From contig JACDCH010000095.1 in the NCBI GenBank assembly GCA_013694495.1, positions 1 to 6,826 on the forward strand: a DNA stretch of 6,826 nucleotides, written 5' to 3'. Position numbers and translations under genes: made by a program. Positions 1 through 5,828 of the stretch are shown piece by piece (within the stretch, counting starts at the first letter, position 1; each line of letters begins with the position of its first letter). Under the pieces are notes generated by a model. It ran no database searches and was not told the origin of the DNA. It saw nothing but the letters and a program-made list of their open reading frames with translations. The DNA is from Acidimicrobiia bacterium (lineage in GTDB: Bacteria; Actinomycetota; Acidimicrobiia; Acidimicrobiales; JACDCH01).

Positions 1-806
1 TGCAGGCCTACTTCCGCATCAACGCGGAGAACATGGGCCAGTTCGAGCGCACGCTGATCATCGCCGACGAGGGCTCGCAGGTGCACTACATCGAGGGCTG
101 CTCGGCCCCCGTGTACACCACCGACTCGCTGCACTCCGCGGTCGTCGAGATCGTCGTCAAGCCGTCGGCCCGAGTCACGTACACCACGATCCAGAACTGG
201 TCCAACAACGTCTTCAACCTGGTCACCAAGCGGGCCCGGGTCGAGGCCGAGGGCCACATGGAGTGGATCGACGGCAACATCGGCAGCCAGGTCACCATGA
301 AGTACCCGGCCGTCTGGCTGGTCGGGCCCAAGGCGTCGGGCGAGGTCCTGTCGGTGGCCTACGCCGGCCCGGGCCAGCACCAGGACGCCGGGGCCAAGAT
401 GGTCCACGCTGCGCCGGAGACCACCTCCAAGATCGTGTCGAAGTCGATCTCCAAGGACGGCGGCCGCACGTCGTACCGCGGCCTCGTCCGCATCGAGGAC
501 GACGCCTACGGCTGTAAGAGCCACGTGCAGTGCGACGCCCTCATCCTCGACGAGGAGTCGGTGAGCGACACGTTCCCCTACATGGAGGTCGGGTCGAAGG
601 ACGCGGTCGTCGGCCACGAGGCCACCGTGTCCAAGGTCGCCGACGAGCAGCTCTTCTACCTGCAGAGCCGAGGCCTCACCCAGGAGCAGGCGATGGGCAT
701 GATCGTCAACGGCTTCATCGAGCCCGTCACCCGCACGCTCCCCATGGAGTACGCCGTCGAGTGGTCCCGCCTGATCGAGCTCCAGATGGAGGGCTCGGTC
801 GGCTGA
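1..806 (+). CDS. sufB: Fe-S cluster assembly scaffold protein SufB (5' truncated by window edge)
   Basis: SufB is a core subunit of the cytosolic SufBC2D complex, on which Fe-S clusters are built from persulfide sulfur. The frame is open from the first base and about 267 C-terminal residues are present; SufB is usually about 470 residues, so the N-terminal part lies outside the window. The family core is unmistakable: QAYFRINAENMGQFERTLII at the start, then YTTIQNWSNNV, LVTKRA and GSKDAVVGHEATVSK, followed by a C-terminal helical part ending EGSVG. The Cys of the QCD motif (codon 531-533) matches the E. coli SufB Cys405 region, and the His-Glu of GHEAT (codons 615-620) matches His433/Glu434, residues implicated in sulfur transfer and cluster assembly. 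The methionine at 33 is internal, not the start. A strong hairpin follows the stop, and the rest of the suf genes resume only 1.4 kb downstream. Confidence 0.97.
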   Translation, partial: QAYFRINAENMGQFERTLIIADEGSQVHYIEGCSAPVYTTDSLHSAVVEIVVKPSARVTYTTIQNWSNNVFNLVTKRARVEAEGHMEWIDGNIGSQVTMKYPAVWLVGPKASGEVLSVAYAGPGQHQDAGAKMVHAAPETTSKIVSKSISKDGGRTSYRGLVRIEDDAYGCKSHVQCDALILDEESVSDTFPYMEVGSKDAVVGHEATVSKVADEQLFYLQSRGLTQEQAMGMIVNGFIEPVTRTLPMEYAVEWSRLIELQMEGSVG

Positions 807-811
807 CCCCG

Positions 812-836
812 GCCCGACCCGACACCCGGGTCGGGC
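812..836. terminator. Perfect 10-bp inverted repeat between sufB and the convergent lipoprotein gene
   Basis: GCCCGACCCG (812-821) and CGGGTCGGGC (827-836) are exact reverse complements around a 5-base loop. The hairpin starts 5 bases after the sufB stop and ends 10 bases before the stop of the convergent gene, the expected place for a bidirectional terminator. There is no T-run on either side. GC-only terminators without a U-tract are common in actinobacteria, but this leaves some doubt. Confidence 0.7.
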
Positions 837-846
837 GCGAAGCGGG

Positions 847-1746
847 TCAGGGGCGGCAGGTGGCGAGGAGGGCCTCGAGCGCGGCGCGGGCGGGACCGGC
901 CGCTTCGAGCTCAACGGGGACGGCCTCGGCGTCGCCCAGCGCCACCCAGGCGAGGAACACCATGGGCCGCTTGAACTCCGCCACCGCGTGCGGGTCGCAG
1001 CGGTCGGCGCTGATCGTGATCGGGGCGCGGGCGCTCGGTTCGTCGTCGGTGACGGCGACGACGGGGCTCCGGTCGTCGACGCGCAGCGTGAAGATCACGT
1101 TCCCGGACGCGTCCGCCACGTTCACCGCCGGCCCCGGCGTCCGCTGGTCGACGAGCAGCTCGCCGGAGATGGCGACGCCGTCGCGCACCCAAACGTCGCC
1201 GAAGCGGATGTCGGCCCGGGCCAGCACCTCGGCGGCGGCGCACTCACGGTCGTGGAGCCGGGCGATCCCGCCCGGGTAGTCCTCGACCGCAGGCAGCCGC
1301 AGCTCCTGGCCGTCCTCGAACCGGACCACCGCCACCAGCGCAGGGTCGGCCTCGCCGTCGCAGCGCGCCGGGCCGTAGGGGAGCCGCAACACGAGCCGCC
1401 GGAAGGCGGCCGGCAGCAGGACCGGGTCGTCGGTCACCGGCACGGCGGCGAACAGCGACGACTCGAGCTGCACCCCGGTGACCGCCACCGGCGCGTCGCT
1501 GACGTTCCGCAGGCCGAGGCCGAGCTCCCGCTGCGGCGCGTAGAGCCGGTTGGTCCCGATGGTCGCCAGCAGGCCGCGCACCGGTGCCGGTGCCGGCGGC
1601 GGCACCGTCGAAGTCGTGGACGTCTCGCCGGCGGAAGGGGCGACCGGGACGGTGCCGGTCTCTGCCGGTGTCACCGCCGTCTCCTCGGCCACGCAGCCCG
1701 CAGCCAGCGCCAGCCCGACGAGCACTGGGCCGAGGATCGGGCGCAC
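847..1746 (-). CDS. Predicted secreted lipoprotein of unknown function
   Basis: The protein is 299 residues if it starts at the GTG at 1746. That start gives a compact lipoprotein signal: MRP, a hydrophobic stretch, then LALAAGC with the candidate lipidated cysteine at residue 18. Residues 19-57 are a Thr/Pro/Glu/Ala-rich linker typical of an exported lipoprotein stalk. Residues 58-299 look beta-rich and globular and contain four cysteines (129, 169, 250, 297) that could form two disulfides outside the cell. I do not recognise the family. The minus-strand frame stays open up to 2307, but that part lies opposite the four-cysteine gene and has no suitable signal, so it is not taken as coding. 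No Shine-Dalgarno is visible; a weak -10-like CATCAT lies 7 bases before the GTG. The gene runs against the suf genes and sits between sufB and sufD, so its position may be accidental. Confidence 0.75.
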   Translation of the reverse strand: MRPILGPVLVGLALAAGCVAEETAVTPAETGTVPVAPSAGETSTTSTVPPPAPAPVRGLLATIGTNRLYAPQRELGLGLRNVSDAPVAVTGVQLESSLFAAVPVTDDPVLLPAAFRRLVLRLPYGPARCDGEADPALVAVVRFEDGQELRLPAVEDYPGGIARLHDRECAAAEVLARADIRFGDVWVRDGVAISGELLVDQRTPGPAVNVADASGNVIFTLRVDDRSPVVAVTDDEPSARAPITISADRCDPHAVAEFKRPMVFLAWVALGDAEAVPVELEAAGPARAALEALLATCRP

Positions 1747-1815
1747 GAGTCGGATGATGCCAGGCCGGTCGCCGCTGACGCTGCCGCGGCCGCCGGCTGC
1801 GGTCAGACTCTGGGC
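1747..1815. promoter_or_regulatory. Divergent intergenic region with two weak -10-like hexamers
   Basis: These 69 bases separate two divergent starts and must hold their promoters if both are transcribed from here. On the minus strand CATCAT (1759-1754) lies 7 bases before the lipoprotein GTG. On the plus strand CAGACT (1804-1809) lies 6 bases before the GTG at 1816. Both keep the A at position 2 and T at position 6 of the actinobacterial TANNNT -10 element but lack the first T. No convincing -35 is seen. The spacing matches the clearer leaderless promoters at 5749-5754 and 5823-5828. Confidence 0.35.
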
Positions 1816-2160
1816 GTGCCGATGCGCCAGGACTGCAAGTACTTCGAGAGCCGCTCGTACCGCAACGGCGAGACGGTGCGGAAGTGCGACCTCGATCTCG
1901 CACCCGAGGCACCGTGGCGCTGCCCGGCCGACTGCGCCGCCTACGCGCCCCGCCTGGCCGACGTGAACTGGGCCCACGGCACAGCCATCACGCCGCCCAC
2001 GCCGGCCGAGCCGATCGCCGAGGGCCTCGCCGAGTTGCTCGACGCGGCCGAAGAGATCGTGAACGCCGCCGGCCCCCAGATCCTCGCCGAGGTCGAGGCC
2101 GAGCGCCGCCGGGCCGAGTCCGGCCGGTCGGGCTGGCGCCGCCTCTTCCGCCGCCGCTAG
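1816..2160 (+). CDS. Small four-cysteine protein, possible metal or Fe-S binder, upstream of sufD
   Basis: The gene encodes 114 residues from the GTG at 1816, or 112 from the ATG at 1822. Counted from the ATG, the N-terminal half holds Cys5, Cys22, Cys34 and Cys38, within DCKYFES, RKCDLD and WRCPADCAAY. This C-x16-C-x11-C-x3-C arrangement with aromatic neighbours is typical of a small zinc- or Fe-S-binding fold. The C-terminal half, from about residue 55, is an Ala/Glu/Leu-rich helix ending in a strongly basic tail (GWRRLFRRR). There is no signal peptide or membrane segment, so it should be cytosolic. It ends 64 bases before sufD on the same strand and may be co-transcribed with it. I prefer the GTG because a -10-like CAGACT sits 6 bases before it, but no Shine-Dalgarno decides the matter. 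The family is not recognised; binding of metal or a cluster is inference from the cysteines and the neighbourhood. Confidence 0.75.
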   Translation: MPMRQDCKYFESRSYRNGETVRKCDLDLAPEAPWRCPADCAAYAPRLADVNWAHGTAITPPTPAEPIAEGLAELLDAAEEIVNAAGPQILAEVEAERRRAESGRSGWRRLFRRR

Positions 2161-2208
2161 CGCTCCGACGGCATCCGGGCGGGCTGGGGAGGTCGCCGAG
2201 GGCATCGG

Positions 2209-2214
2209 TAGGCT
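2209..2214 (+). promoter_or_regulatory. -10-like hexamer TAGGCT in front of sufD
   Basis: TAGGCT fits the actinobacterial TANNNT -10 consensus and ends 10 bases before the sufD ATG. Transcription would start about 3-4 bases before the ATG, giving a leaderless or near-leaderless mRNA. No Shine-Dalgarno lies close to the ATG and no -35 is recognisable. If active, it gives sufD-Rieske-sufC a promoter separate from that of sufB. Confidence 0.45.
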
Positions 2215-2224
2215 CGCACGGCTC

Positions 2225-3460
2225 ATGCCCGTGCTCCCCGCCTTCGCCCCCGACGCGGCGCGCGACCGTGCTGCCGCCGAGGCGTTCGCGGCGGCCGAGC
2301 TGCCCACCGCCGAGGAGGAGGTCTGGCGCTACAGCCCCATCGGCGACCTCGACCTGGCCCGCTACCGGCTGGCGCCGGTCGCCGACGGGCCGGTCGACGT
2401 GCCCGCCTGCGCCCAGGGCGTCCTCGACCTGGCGGCCGGCTCGGGGTCGGTGGCCATCGTCACCGTCAACGGCCGGGTCGTCCACCGCAGCGCTCCGGGC
2501 GGTCCCGGTGGCGACCGGGTCGAGGTCGGCGGCGCTGAGGCGCTCGACGGCATCGAGCTGCCCCAGCCGACGGACGCCTTCGACGCCCTCAACGCCGCGT
2601 TCGGTGAGCCCGTCGTCGTCCGCATCCCGGCCGGCGCGTCGCCCGGGCCGGTCGTGGTCTTCCACTACGTCGAGGGCGACGGCATCGTCTCCCTCCCGCG
2701 GCTCGTCGTCGACGCCGGCCCCGACGCCGACGTGCGGGTGCTCGAGGTCGTGCGCAACACCGACGACGCCGACGCGCTCGTCATCCCCGTCACCGACCTG
2801 CTCGTCGGCAAGGCCGCCCGGGTCGGGCACCTCGTCGTCCAGGACCTCGGCCGCCGGGCCTGGCAGCTGGGCCACCAGCGCTCACGGGTCGACGCCGATG
2901 CCACCCTCACCGCCACCGCCGCCGGCATGGGCGGGGCGTACGGCCGCCAGCGCACCGACTGCCGCCTCGTCGGCCGAGGGGCCACCGGCAACCTCCGCGC
3001 CCTGTGGTTCGGCGAGGACGACCAGCGCCTCGACTTCCGCACGTTCCAGGACCACGCCGCCCCCGACACGACGAGCGACCTCGTCTACAAGGGCGCGGTC
3101 GGCGGCCGGAGCCGCTCGGTGTACACGGGCCTCATCCGGGTCGAGAAGAACGCCCGGGGCACGAACGCCGTGCAGACGAACCGCAACCTGAAGCTGTCCG
3201 ACGAGGCGTGGGCCGAGTCCGTGCCCAACCTCGAGATCCACAACAACGACGTCCGCTGCGCCCACGCCTCGGCGGTCGGCCCCGTCGATGCCGAGCAGCG
3301 GTGGTACCTCGAGAGCCGGGGCGTCCCGACCGCGGCCGCCGAGCGGCTGATCGTGGCCGGCTTCTTCGACGAGGTCCTCGCCGACCTCCCCGTGGGGTTC
3401 GCCGAGGGGCCGATCCGCGAGCTCGTCACCGCCAAGCTCGCCCGGGTGGGGCTCGCATGA
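2225..3460 (+). CDS. sufD: Fe-S cluster assembly protein SufD
   Basis: SufD pairs with SufB in the SufBC2D scaffold. The 411 residues are close to the usual family length (E. coli SufD 423). The N-terminal third is the variable helical region, with EEEVWRYSPIGDLDL near residues 34-48. The middle is the repetitive beta-helix core. The C-terminal part carries the SufB/SufD signature: VYTGLIRVEKNARGTNAVQT, NLKLSDEAWAESVPNLEI, then CAHASAVGPVD and YLESRG. His347, in CAHAS, matches the E. coli SufD His360 position at the SufB-SufD interface where the nascent cluster is thought to form. The ATG at 2225 begins a typical SufD N-terminus and follows TAGGCT by 10 bases. The stop overlaps the ATG of the Rieske gene by 4 bases (ATGA), so the two should be translationally coupled. 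SufB is its paralogue, told apart by the QCD and HEAT signatures that SufD lacks. Confidence 0.95.
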   Translation: MPVLPAFAPDAARDRAAAEAFAAAELPTAEEEVWRYSPIGDLDLARYRLAPVADGPVDVPACAQGVLDLAAGSGSVAIVTVNGRVVHRSAPGGPGGDRVEVGGAEALDGIELPQPTDAFDALNAAFGEPVVVRIPAGASPGPVVVFHYVEGDGIVSLPRLVVDAGPDADVRVLEVVRNTDDADALVIPVTDLLVGKAARVGHLVVQDLGRRAWQLGHQRSRVDADATLTATAAGMGGAYGRQRTDCRLVGRGATGNLRALWFGEDDQRLDFRTFQDHAAPDTTSDLVYKGAVGGRSRSVYTGLIRVEKNARGTNAVQTNRNLKLSDEAWAESVPNLEIHNNDVRCAHASAVGPVDAEQRWYLESRGVPTAAAERLIVAGFFDEVLADLPVGFAEGPIRELVTAKLARVGLA

Positions 3461-3780
3461 GCACGCGGATCGACGTCGCCGCCCTCGAGGACCTGGCCAA
3501 GTGCACGGCCATGCGGGTCGACGTCGACGGCCACCGCATCGCCCTCGTCCGCATCGACGACGACGAGGTCTACGCCATCGGCGACCGGTGCACGCACGCC
3601 GACTTCTCGCTCTCCGAGGGCGAGGTCGACTGCGAGGAGCGCACGCTCGAGTGCTGGAAGCACGGCTCGCAGTTCTCCCTCGACACCGGCGAGCCGCTCT
3701 CGCTGCCGGCCACGAAGGCGACGCCCACCTACAAGGCCGGCGTCACCGACGGCCGCATCTGGGTGGAGCTCGACCGATGA
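3457..3780 (+). CDS. Rieske-type [2Fe-2S] ferredoxin of the SUF cluster
   Basis: This is a 107-residue soluble Rieske protein of the ferredoxin subunit type seen in ring-hydroxylating dioxygenases (and in NirD-like proteins). The cluster ligands are visible: Cys45 and His47 in RCTHADFSL, and Cys66 and His69 in ECWKHGSQF, the classical CxH...CxxH pair with 18 residues between. An aromatic-rich strand region (VYAIGD) precedes the first motif and the C-terminus ends in the expected DGRIWVELDR strand. There is no signal or membrane helix, so it is cytosolic. It starts at the ATGA overlap with the sufD stop, with a GGTGGGG ribosome-binding-like stretch 6 bases upstream. A Rieske gene between sufD and sufC is a known arrangement in actinobacterial suf operons; its role there is not settled. 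Electron supply to cluster assembly or being an early client are both possible. No dioxygenase genes are nearby, so annotation as a dioxygenase subunit would mislead. Confidence 0.93.
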   Translation: MSTRIDVAALEDLAKCTAMRVDVDGHRIALVRIDDDEVYAIGDRCTHADFSLSEGEVDCEERTLECWKHGSQFSLDTGEPLSLPATKATPTYKAGVTDGRIWVELDR

Positions 3781-3920
3781 CAATGCGTCCTCGGGGGCTG
3801 CGGCCCCGGACCGCATCCTCGCTCCGCGAGCTCGCGCTCGACCTCTACGCACGCAGCCAGGCGCTCGCTCGGTCGAGCGGTCAGTGGAACGAAACAGCGC
3901 GAGAGAAGGTGGGGCAGTGA
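3777..3920 (+). CDS. Possible 47-residue protein overlapping both Rieske and sufC genes
   Basis: An ATG at 3777 overlaps the Rieske stop as ATGA. Its frame stays open for 47 codons and ends in a TGA (3918-3920) that overlaps the sufC GTG as GTGA. Exact 4-base overlaps at both ends are typical of translationally coupled operon genes. The product begins MTMRPRGLRPR, an Arg-rich stretch, followed by a likely amphipathic helix (SLRELALDLYARSQALARS) and a polar tail. It has no cysteine, signal peptide or membrane segment. GGAG lies about 10 bases before the ATG. Against it: 10 of 47 codons end in A or T, more than in the neighbouring genes, and the sequence folds into a strong hairpin (3784-3815), so the stretch could be a structured spacer whose open frame is chance in GC-rich DNA. 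I do not recognise the product. Confidence 0.4.
   Translation: MTMRPRGLRPRTASSLRELALDLYARSQALARSSGQWNETAREKVGQ
3784..3815 (+). other. Strong RNA hairpin with UNCG-type tetraloop between Rieske and sufC
   Basis: The inner stem GGGGC (3794-3798) pairs with GCCCC (3803-3807) around TGCG, which as C(UGCG)G is an extra-stable UNCG tetraloop. An outer stem, TGCGTCC (3784-3790) with GGACCGCA (3808-3815), pairs with one bulged C, separated from the inner stem by three unpaired bases on the 5' side. No T-run follows. The placement in mid-operon suggests an attenuating terminator, an RNase stop that sets sufC levels, or simply GC-rich coding sequence of the 47-residue frame. A perfect 12-base palindrome (CGCGAGCTCGCG, 3825-3836) and a small hairpin (3866-3879) follow. 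Confidence 0.55.
3906..3912 (+). promoter_or_regulatory. Ribosome binding site of sufC (AAGGTGG)
   Basis: AAGGTGG differs from the ideal AAGGAGG by one base and ends 4 bases before the GTG at 3917. It is the clearest Shine-Dalgarno in the window. It decides the sufC start in favour of this GTG over the in-frame GTG at 3884, which has none. Confidence 0.7.
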
Positions 3921-4708
3921 CCGCCCACGAGCTCGTCATCGAGGGGCTGCACGCCGGTGTCGACGGGCGCGAGATCCTGCGCGGCGTCGACCTGACGGTG
4001 CGCAGCGGCGAGGTGCACGCCGTCATGGGCCCGAACGGGTCGGGCAAGTCGACGCTGTCCCACGTCTTGGCGGGCAAGCCCGGCTACCACGTCACCGCCG
4101 GGTCGGTCACGCTCGACGGCGTCGACCTCCTCGCCCTGGCGCCGTGGGAGCGGGCCCACGCCGGCCTGTTCCTCGCTATGCAGTACCCCGTCGAGGTGCC
4201 GGGTGTCTCGCTCATCGACGCCCTCAGCGAATCGATGGTGGCGTCGGGTCGTTCGGTCGACGGCCTGCTCGAGGCCATCCGCGCCGAGGCTGCGTCGATC
4301 GGCTTCGACGAGCGGTTCCTCGACCGCCCGCTCAACGTCGACTTGTCCGGCGGCGAGAAGAAGCGCAACGAGACCGTGCAGCTGGGGATCCTCGATCCCG
4401 CCATCGCCGTGCTCGACGAGATCGACTCCGGTCTCGACGTCGACGCCCTGCGCGACGTGTCCCGGCGCATCGAGGCGATGACCTCCGAGGAGGGCCTCGG
4501 GGTGCTGGTCATCACCCACTACAACCGCGTGCTCCACGAGCTGCACCCCGACCGCGTGCACGTGCTGTCCCGCGGCCGCATCGCAGCCGAGGGCGGACCC
4601 GAGCTCGCCCTCGAGCTCGAGACGACCGGCTATGCCGGCTACGCCGAGGAGCCCGAGCCGGCGGCGACCCCGCCGGCCGGCCTCTTCGACCCCTTCGCCC
4701 TGCCGTAG
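3917..4708 (+). CDS. sufC: Fe-S cluster assembly ATPase SufC
   Basis: SufC is the ABC-type ATPase that dimerises on SufB-SufD and drives the conformational change needed for cluster assembly. It is cytosolic and not a transporter. All ATPase motifs are present: Walker A GPNGSGKST (residues 38-46), Q-loop AMQYP (87-91), signature LSGGEKKRNE (143-152), Walker B IAVLDEIDSGLD (163-174) and the H-loop ITHYNR (199-204). The LSGGEKKR and DEIDSGLD forms are characteristic of SufC rather than transport ATPases. The 263 residues include a short Pro/Ala/Glu-rich C-terminal extension ending GLFDPFALP, which is not part of the core fold. The GTG start is chosen because AAGGTGG lies just before it and family members begin with the same LVIEGLHAG-like strand. 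The stop lies 2 bases from the stop of a convergent gene, so the usual downstream partners sufS and sufU are absent here. Confidence 0.96.
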   Translation: MTAHELVIEGLHAGVDGREILRGVDLTVRSGEVHAVMGPNGSGKSTLSHVLAGKPGYHVTAGSVTLDGVDLLALAPWERAHAGLFLAMQYPVEVPGVSLIDALSESMVASGRSVDGLLEAIRAEAASIGFDERFLDRPLNVDLSGGEKKRNETVQLGILDPAIAVLDEIDSGLDVDALRDVSRRIEAMTSEEGLGVLVITHYNRVLHELHPDRVHVLSRGRIAAEGGPELALELETTGYAGYAEEPEPAATPPAGLFDPFALP

Positions 4709-4710
4709 CC

Positions 4711-5742
4711 CTACGTGGTCGCGGCGGCGAGCGCCGGCAGGTGCTCGTCGAGGATGCCCTTGACGGGCCAGGCCCCGTGGGCGTCGTTGGCGATGACGGT
4801 GTAGTGCAGCGTCGACGCCGGGTCGTACACGGAGCGGAAGGATACGCCGGCGTCGCAGCCCTCGAGCAGCACGGTGTCGCGGTCCGGGCGCAGCCAGAAC
4901 CCAAGGCCGTAGCGCAGCGACTCGGACGGGACGTCGTTGCGGGGCCGCACCATCTCGGAGACGACCGCTTCGGGGAGGACCGTCCCGTCGAGCAGAGCGG
5001 GCCAGAACGCGGCCATGTCGGCCGCCGTCGTGAACGTGCCGCCGTCGCCGGTGGCGAGCACCGGGAGGTGCAGGACGTTCGTGCGCAGACCGCCGACTTC
5101 CGGCTTCGAGAGGTAGCCGAGGGCGGCGGTGCCGGGGAGCTCGTCGAGCCGCAGGAACGCCGTCGACCCGAGCCCGGCCCGGTCGAACACGGTGCGGGCG
5201 ACGACGTCGTGGTACGCCGATTCGCTCACGGCCTCGATGACGAGCGCGAGCACCACGTAGCCGCCGTTGCAGTACGAGAAGCGCTCCCCGGGCGGGAACT
5301 TCGTGGGGAACCCATCGAGCACCGGGAGGAACGCGGCCGTCCCGGCGAGGAGGTGCACCGGCACCGGCATCACGTAGTCGTTGATGTCGCCGAGCTCGTC
5401 CTCGTCGAGGTAGTCGCCGATCCCCGACGTGTGGGCCAGCAGGTGCTCGACGGTGACGGCCGGGTCGATGAGCGGCAGGGCGTCGCCCAGCACGCTCCGC
5501 ACCGTGGTGGCCAGCGTGAGCGCACCGTCGGCCACGAGCCCCATGACCGCGAGCGCCGTGAACCCCTTCGACCCGCTGGCCATGGCGAACTGGGTGTCGA
5601 GGGTGTTCGGGATGCCGTGGGCCCGGTCGGCCTCGCCGGCGGCGCGGGAGAACAGGGTCTCGCCGCCCCGCGTGACGTGCACGACGCCGGAGAAGCCGGC
5701 GGCGATGGCGTCGTCGAGCGAGGCGGTGAGGGTCTCGTCCAC
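4711..5742 (-). CDS. Serine hydrolase of the beta-lactamase / penicillin-binding-protein-like family (class C fold)
   Basis: This 343-residue protein belongs to the broad beta-lactamase-related serine hydrolase family, whose members include esterases, DD-peptidases and beta-lactamases. The nucleophile motif SGSK (Ser56, Lys59) is in the usual place after FAMAS, the second motif is Tyr157-Cys-Asn159 in RFSYCNGGY, and the family marker LLAHTSGIGDY lies at 101-111. The third motif, normally HxG or KTG, appears as LEGCDAGVSF near residue 300, without the basic residue. No signal peptide is seen from the GTG at 5742, so it seems cytosolic, which makes a role in antibiotic resistance unlikely; an esterase or peptidase is a better guess. 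The start is supported by a TACGTT -10 element 6 bases upstream and by the lack of another in-frame start nearby. It converges on sufC and diverges from the L,D-transpeptidase gene. The substrate cannot be predicted. Confidence 0.9.
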   Translation of the reverse strand: MDETLTASLDDAIAAGFSGVVHVTRGGETLFSRAAGEADRAHGIPNTLDTQFAMASGSKGFTALAVMGLVADGALTLATTVRSVLGDALPLIDPAVTVEHLLAHTSGIGDYLDEDELGDINDYVMPVPVHLLAGTAAFLPVLDGFPTKFPPGERFSYCNGGYVVLALVIEAVSESAYHDVVARTVFDRAGLGSTAFLRLDELPGTAALGYLSKPEVGGLRTNVLHLPVLATGDGGTFTTAADMAAFWPALLDGTVLPEAVVSEMVRPRNDVPSESLRYGLGFWLRPDRDTVLLEGCDAGVSFRSVYDPASTLHYTVIANDAHGAWPVKGILDEHLPALAAATT

Positions 5743-5748
5743 GGGCTC

Positions 5749-5754
5749 AACGTA
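5749..5754 (-). promoter_or_regulatory. -10 element TACGTT of the serine hydrolase gene
   Basis: Read on the minus strand, TACGTT fits TANNNT and is followed by 6 bases and then the GTG start codon. Transcription would begin at or very near the first base of the start codon, giving a leaderless mRNA. No Shine-Dalgarno is present, which agrees with that. No clear -35 is seen. Confidence 0.55.
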
Positions 5755-5822
5755 GCGACCGGCATCTCGACGGTCGGCGTGAGTTCCGGCGCCGCTGCCG
5801 GGTCGCGGTCGTGGGCCACCAC

Positions 5823-5828
5823 TACGCT
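5823..5828 (+). promoter_or_regulatory. -10 element TACGCT of the L,D-transpeptidase gene
   Basis: TACGCT fits TANNNT and lies exactly 7 bases before the GTG at 5836, which places the expected transcription start on the start codon (leaderless mRNA). There is no Shine-Dalgarno. Together with 5749-5754 it makes a 93-base divergent promoter region (5743-5835) in which nothing else is recognisable. Confidence 0.6.

Noticed and set aside
988..1815. Plus-strand frame upstream of the four-cysteine protein
   Set aside because: It is antisense to the lipoprotein gene, is low-complexity Arg/Gly/His sequence and has no start signal. The real start lies at 1816 or 1822.
1747..2307. Upstream extension of the minus-strand lipoprotein frame (open to an ATG at 2307)
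   Set aside because: The extra 187 residues are low-complexity Ala/Gly/Arg sequence opposite the four-cysteine gene and would bury the lipoprotein signal in mid-protein. The GTG at 1746 explains the lipobox.
3457..3780. Rieske protein as subunit of a ring-hydroxylating dioxygenase or nitrite reductase
   Set aside because: There are no oxygenase or nitrite reductase genes nearby, and the 4-base overlap with sufD places it in the SUF operon.
3884..3916. Alternative sufC start at the GTG at 3884
   Set aside because: It adds a non-conserved 11-residue segment and has no ribosome binding site. AAGGTGG directly precedes the GTG at 3917.
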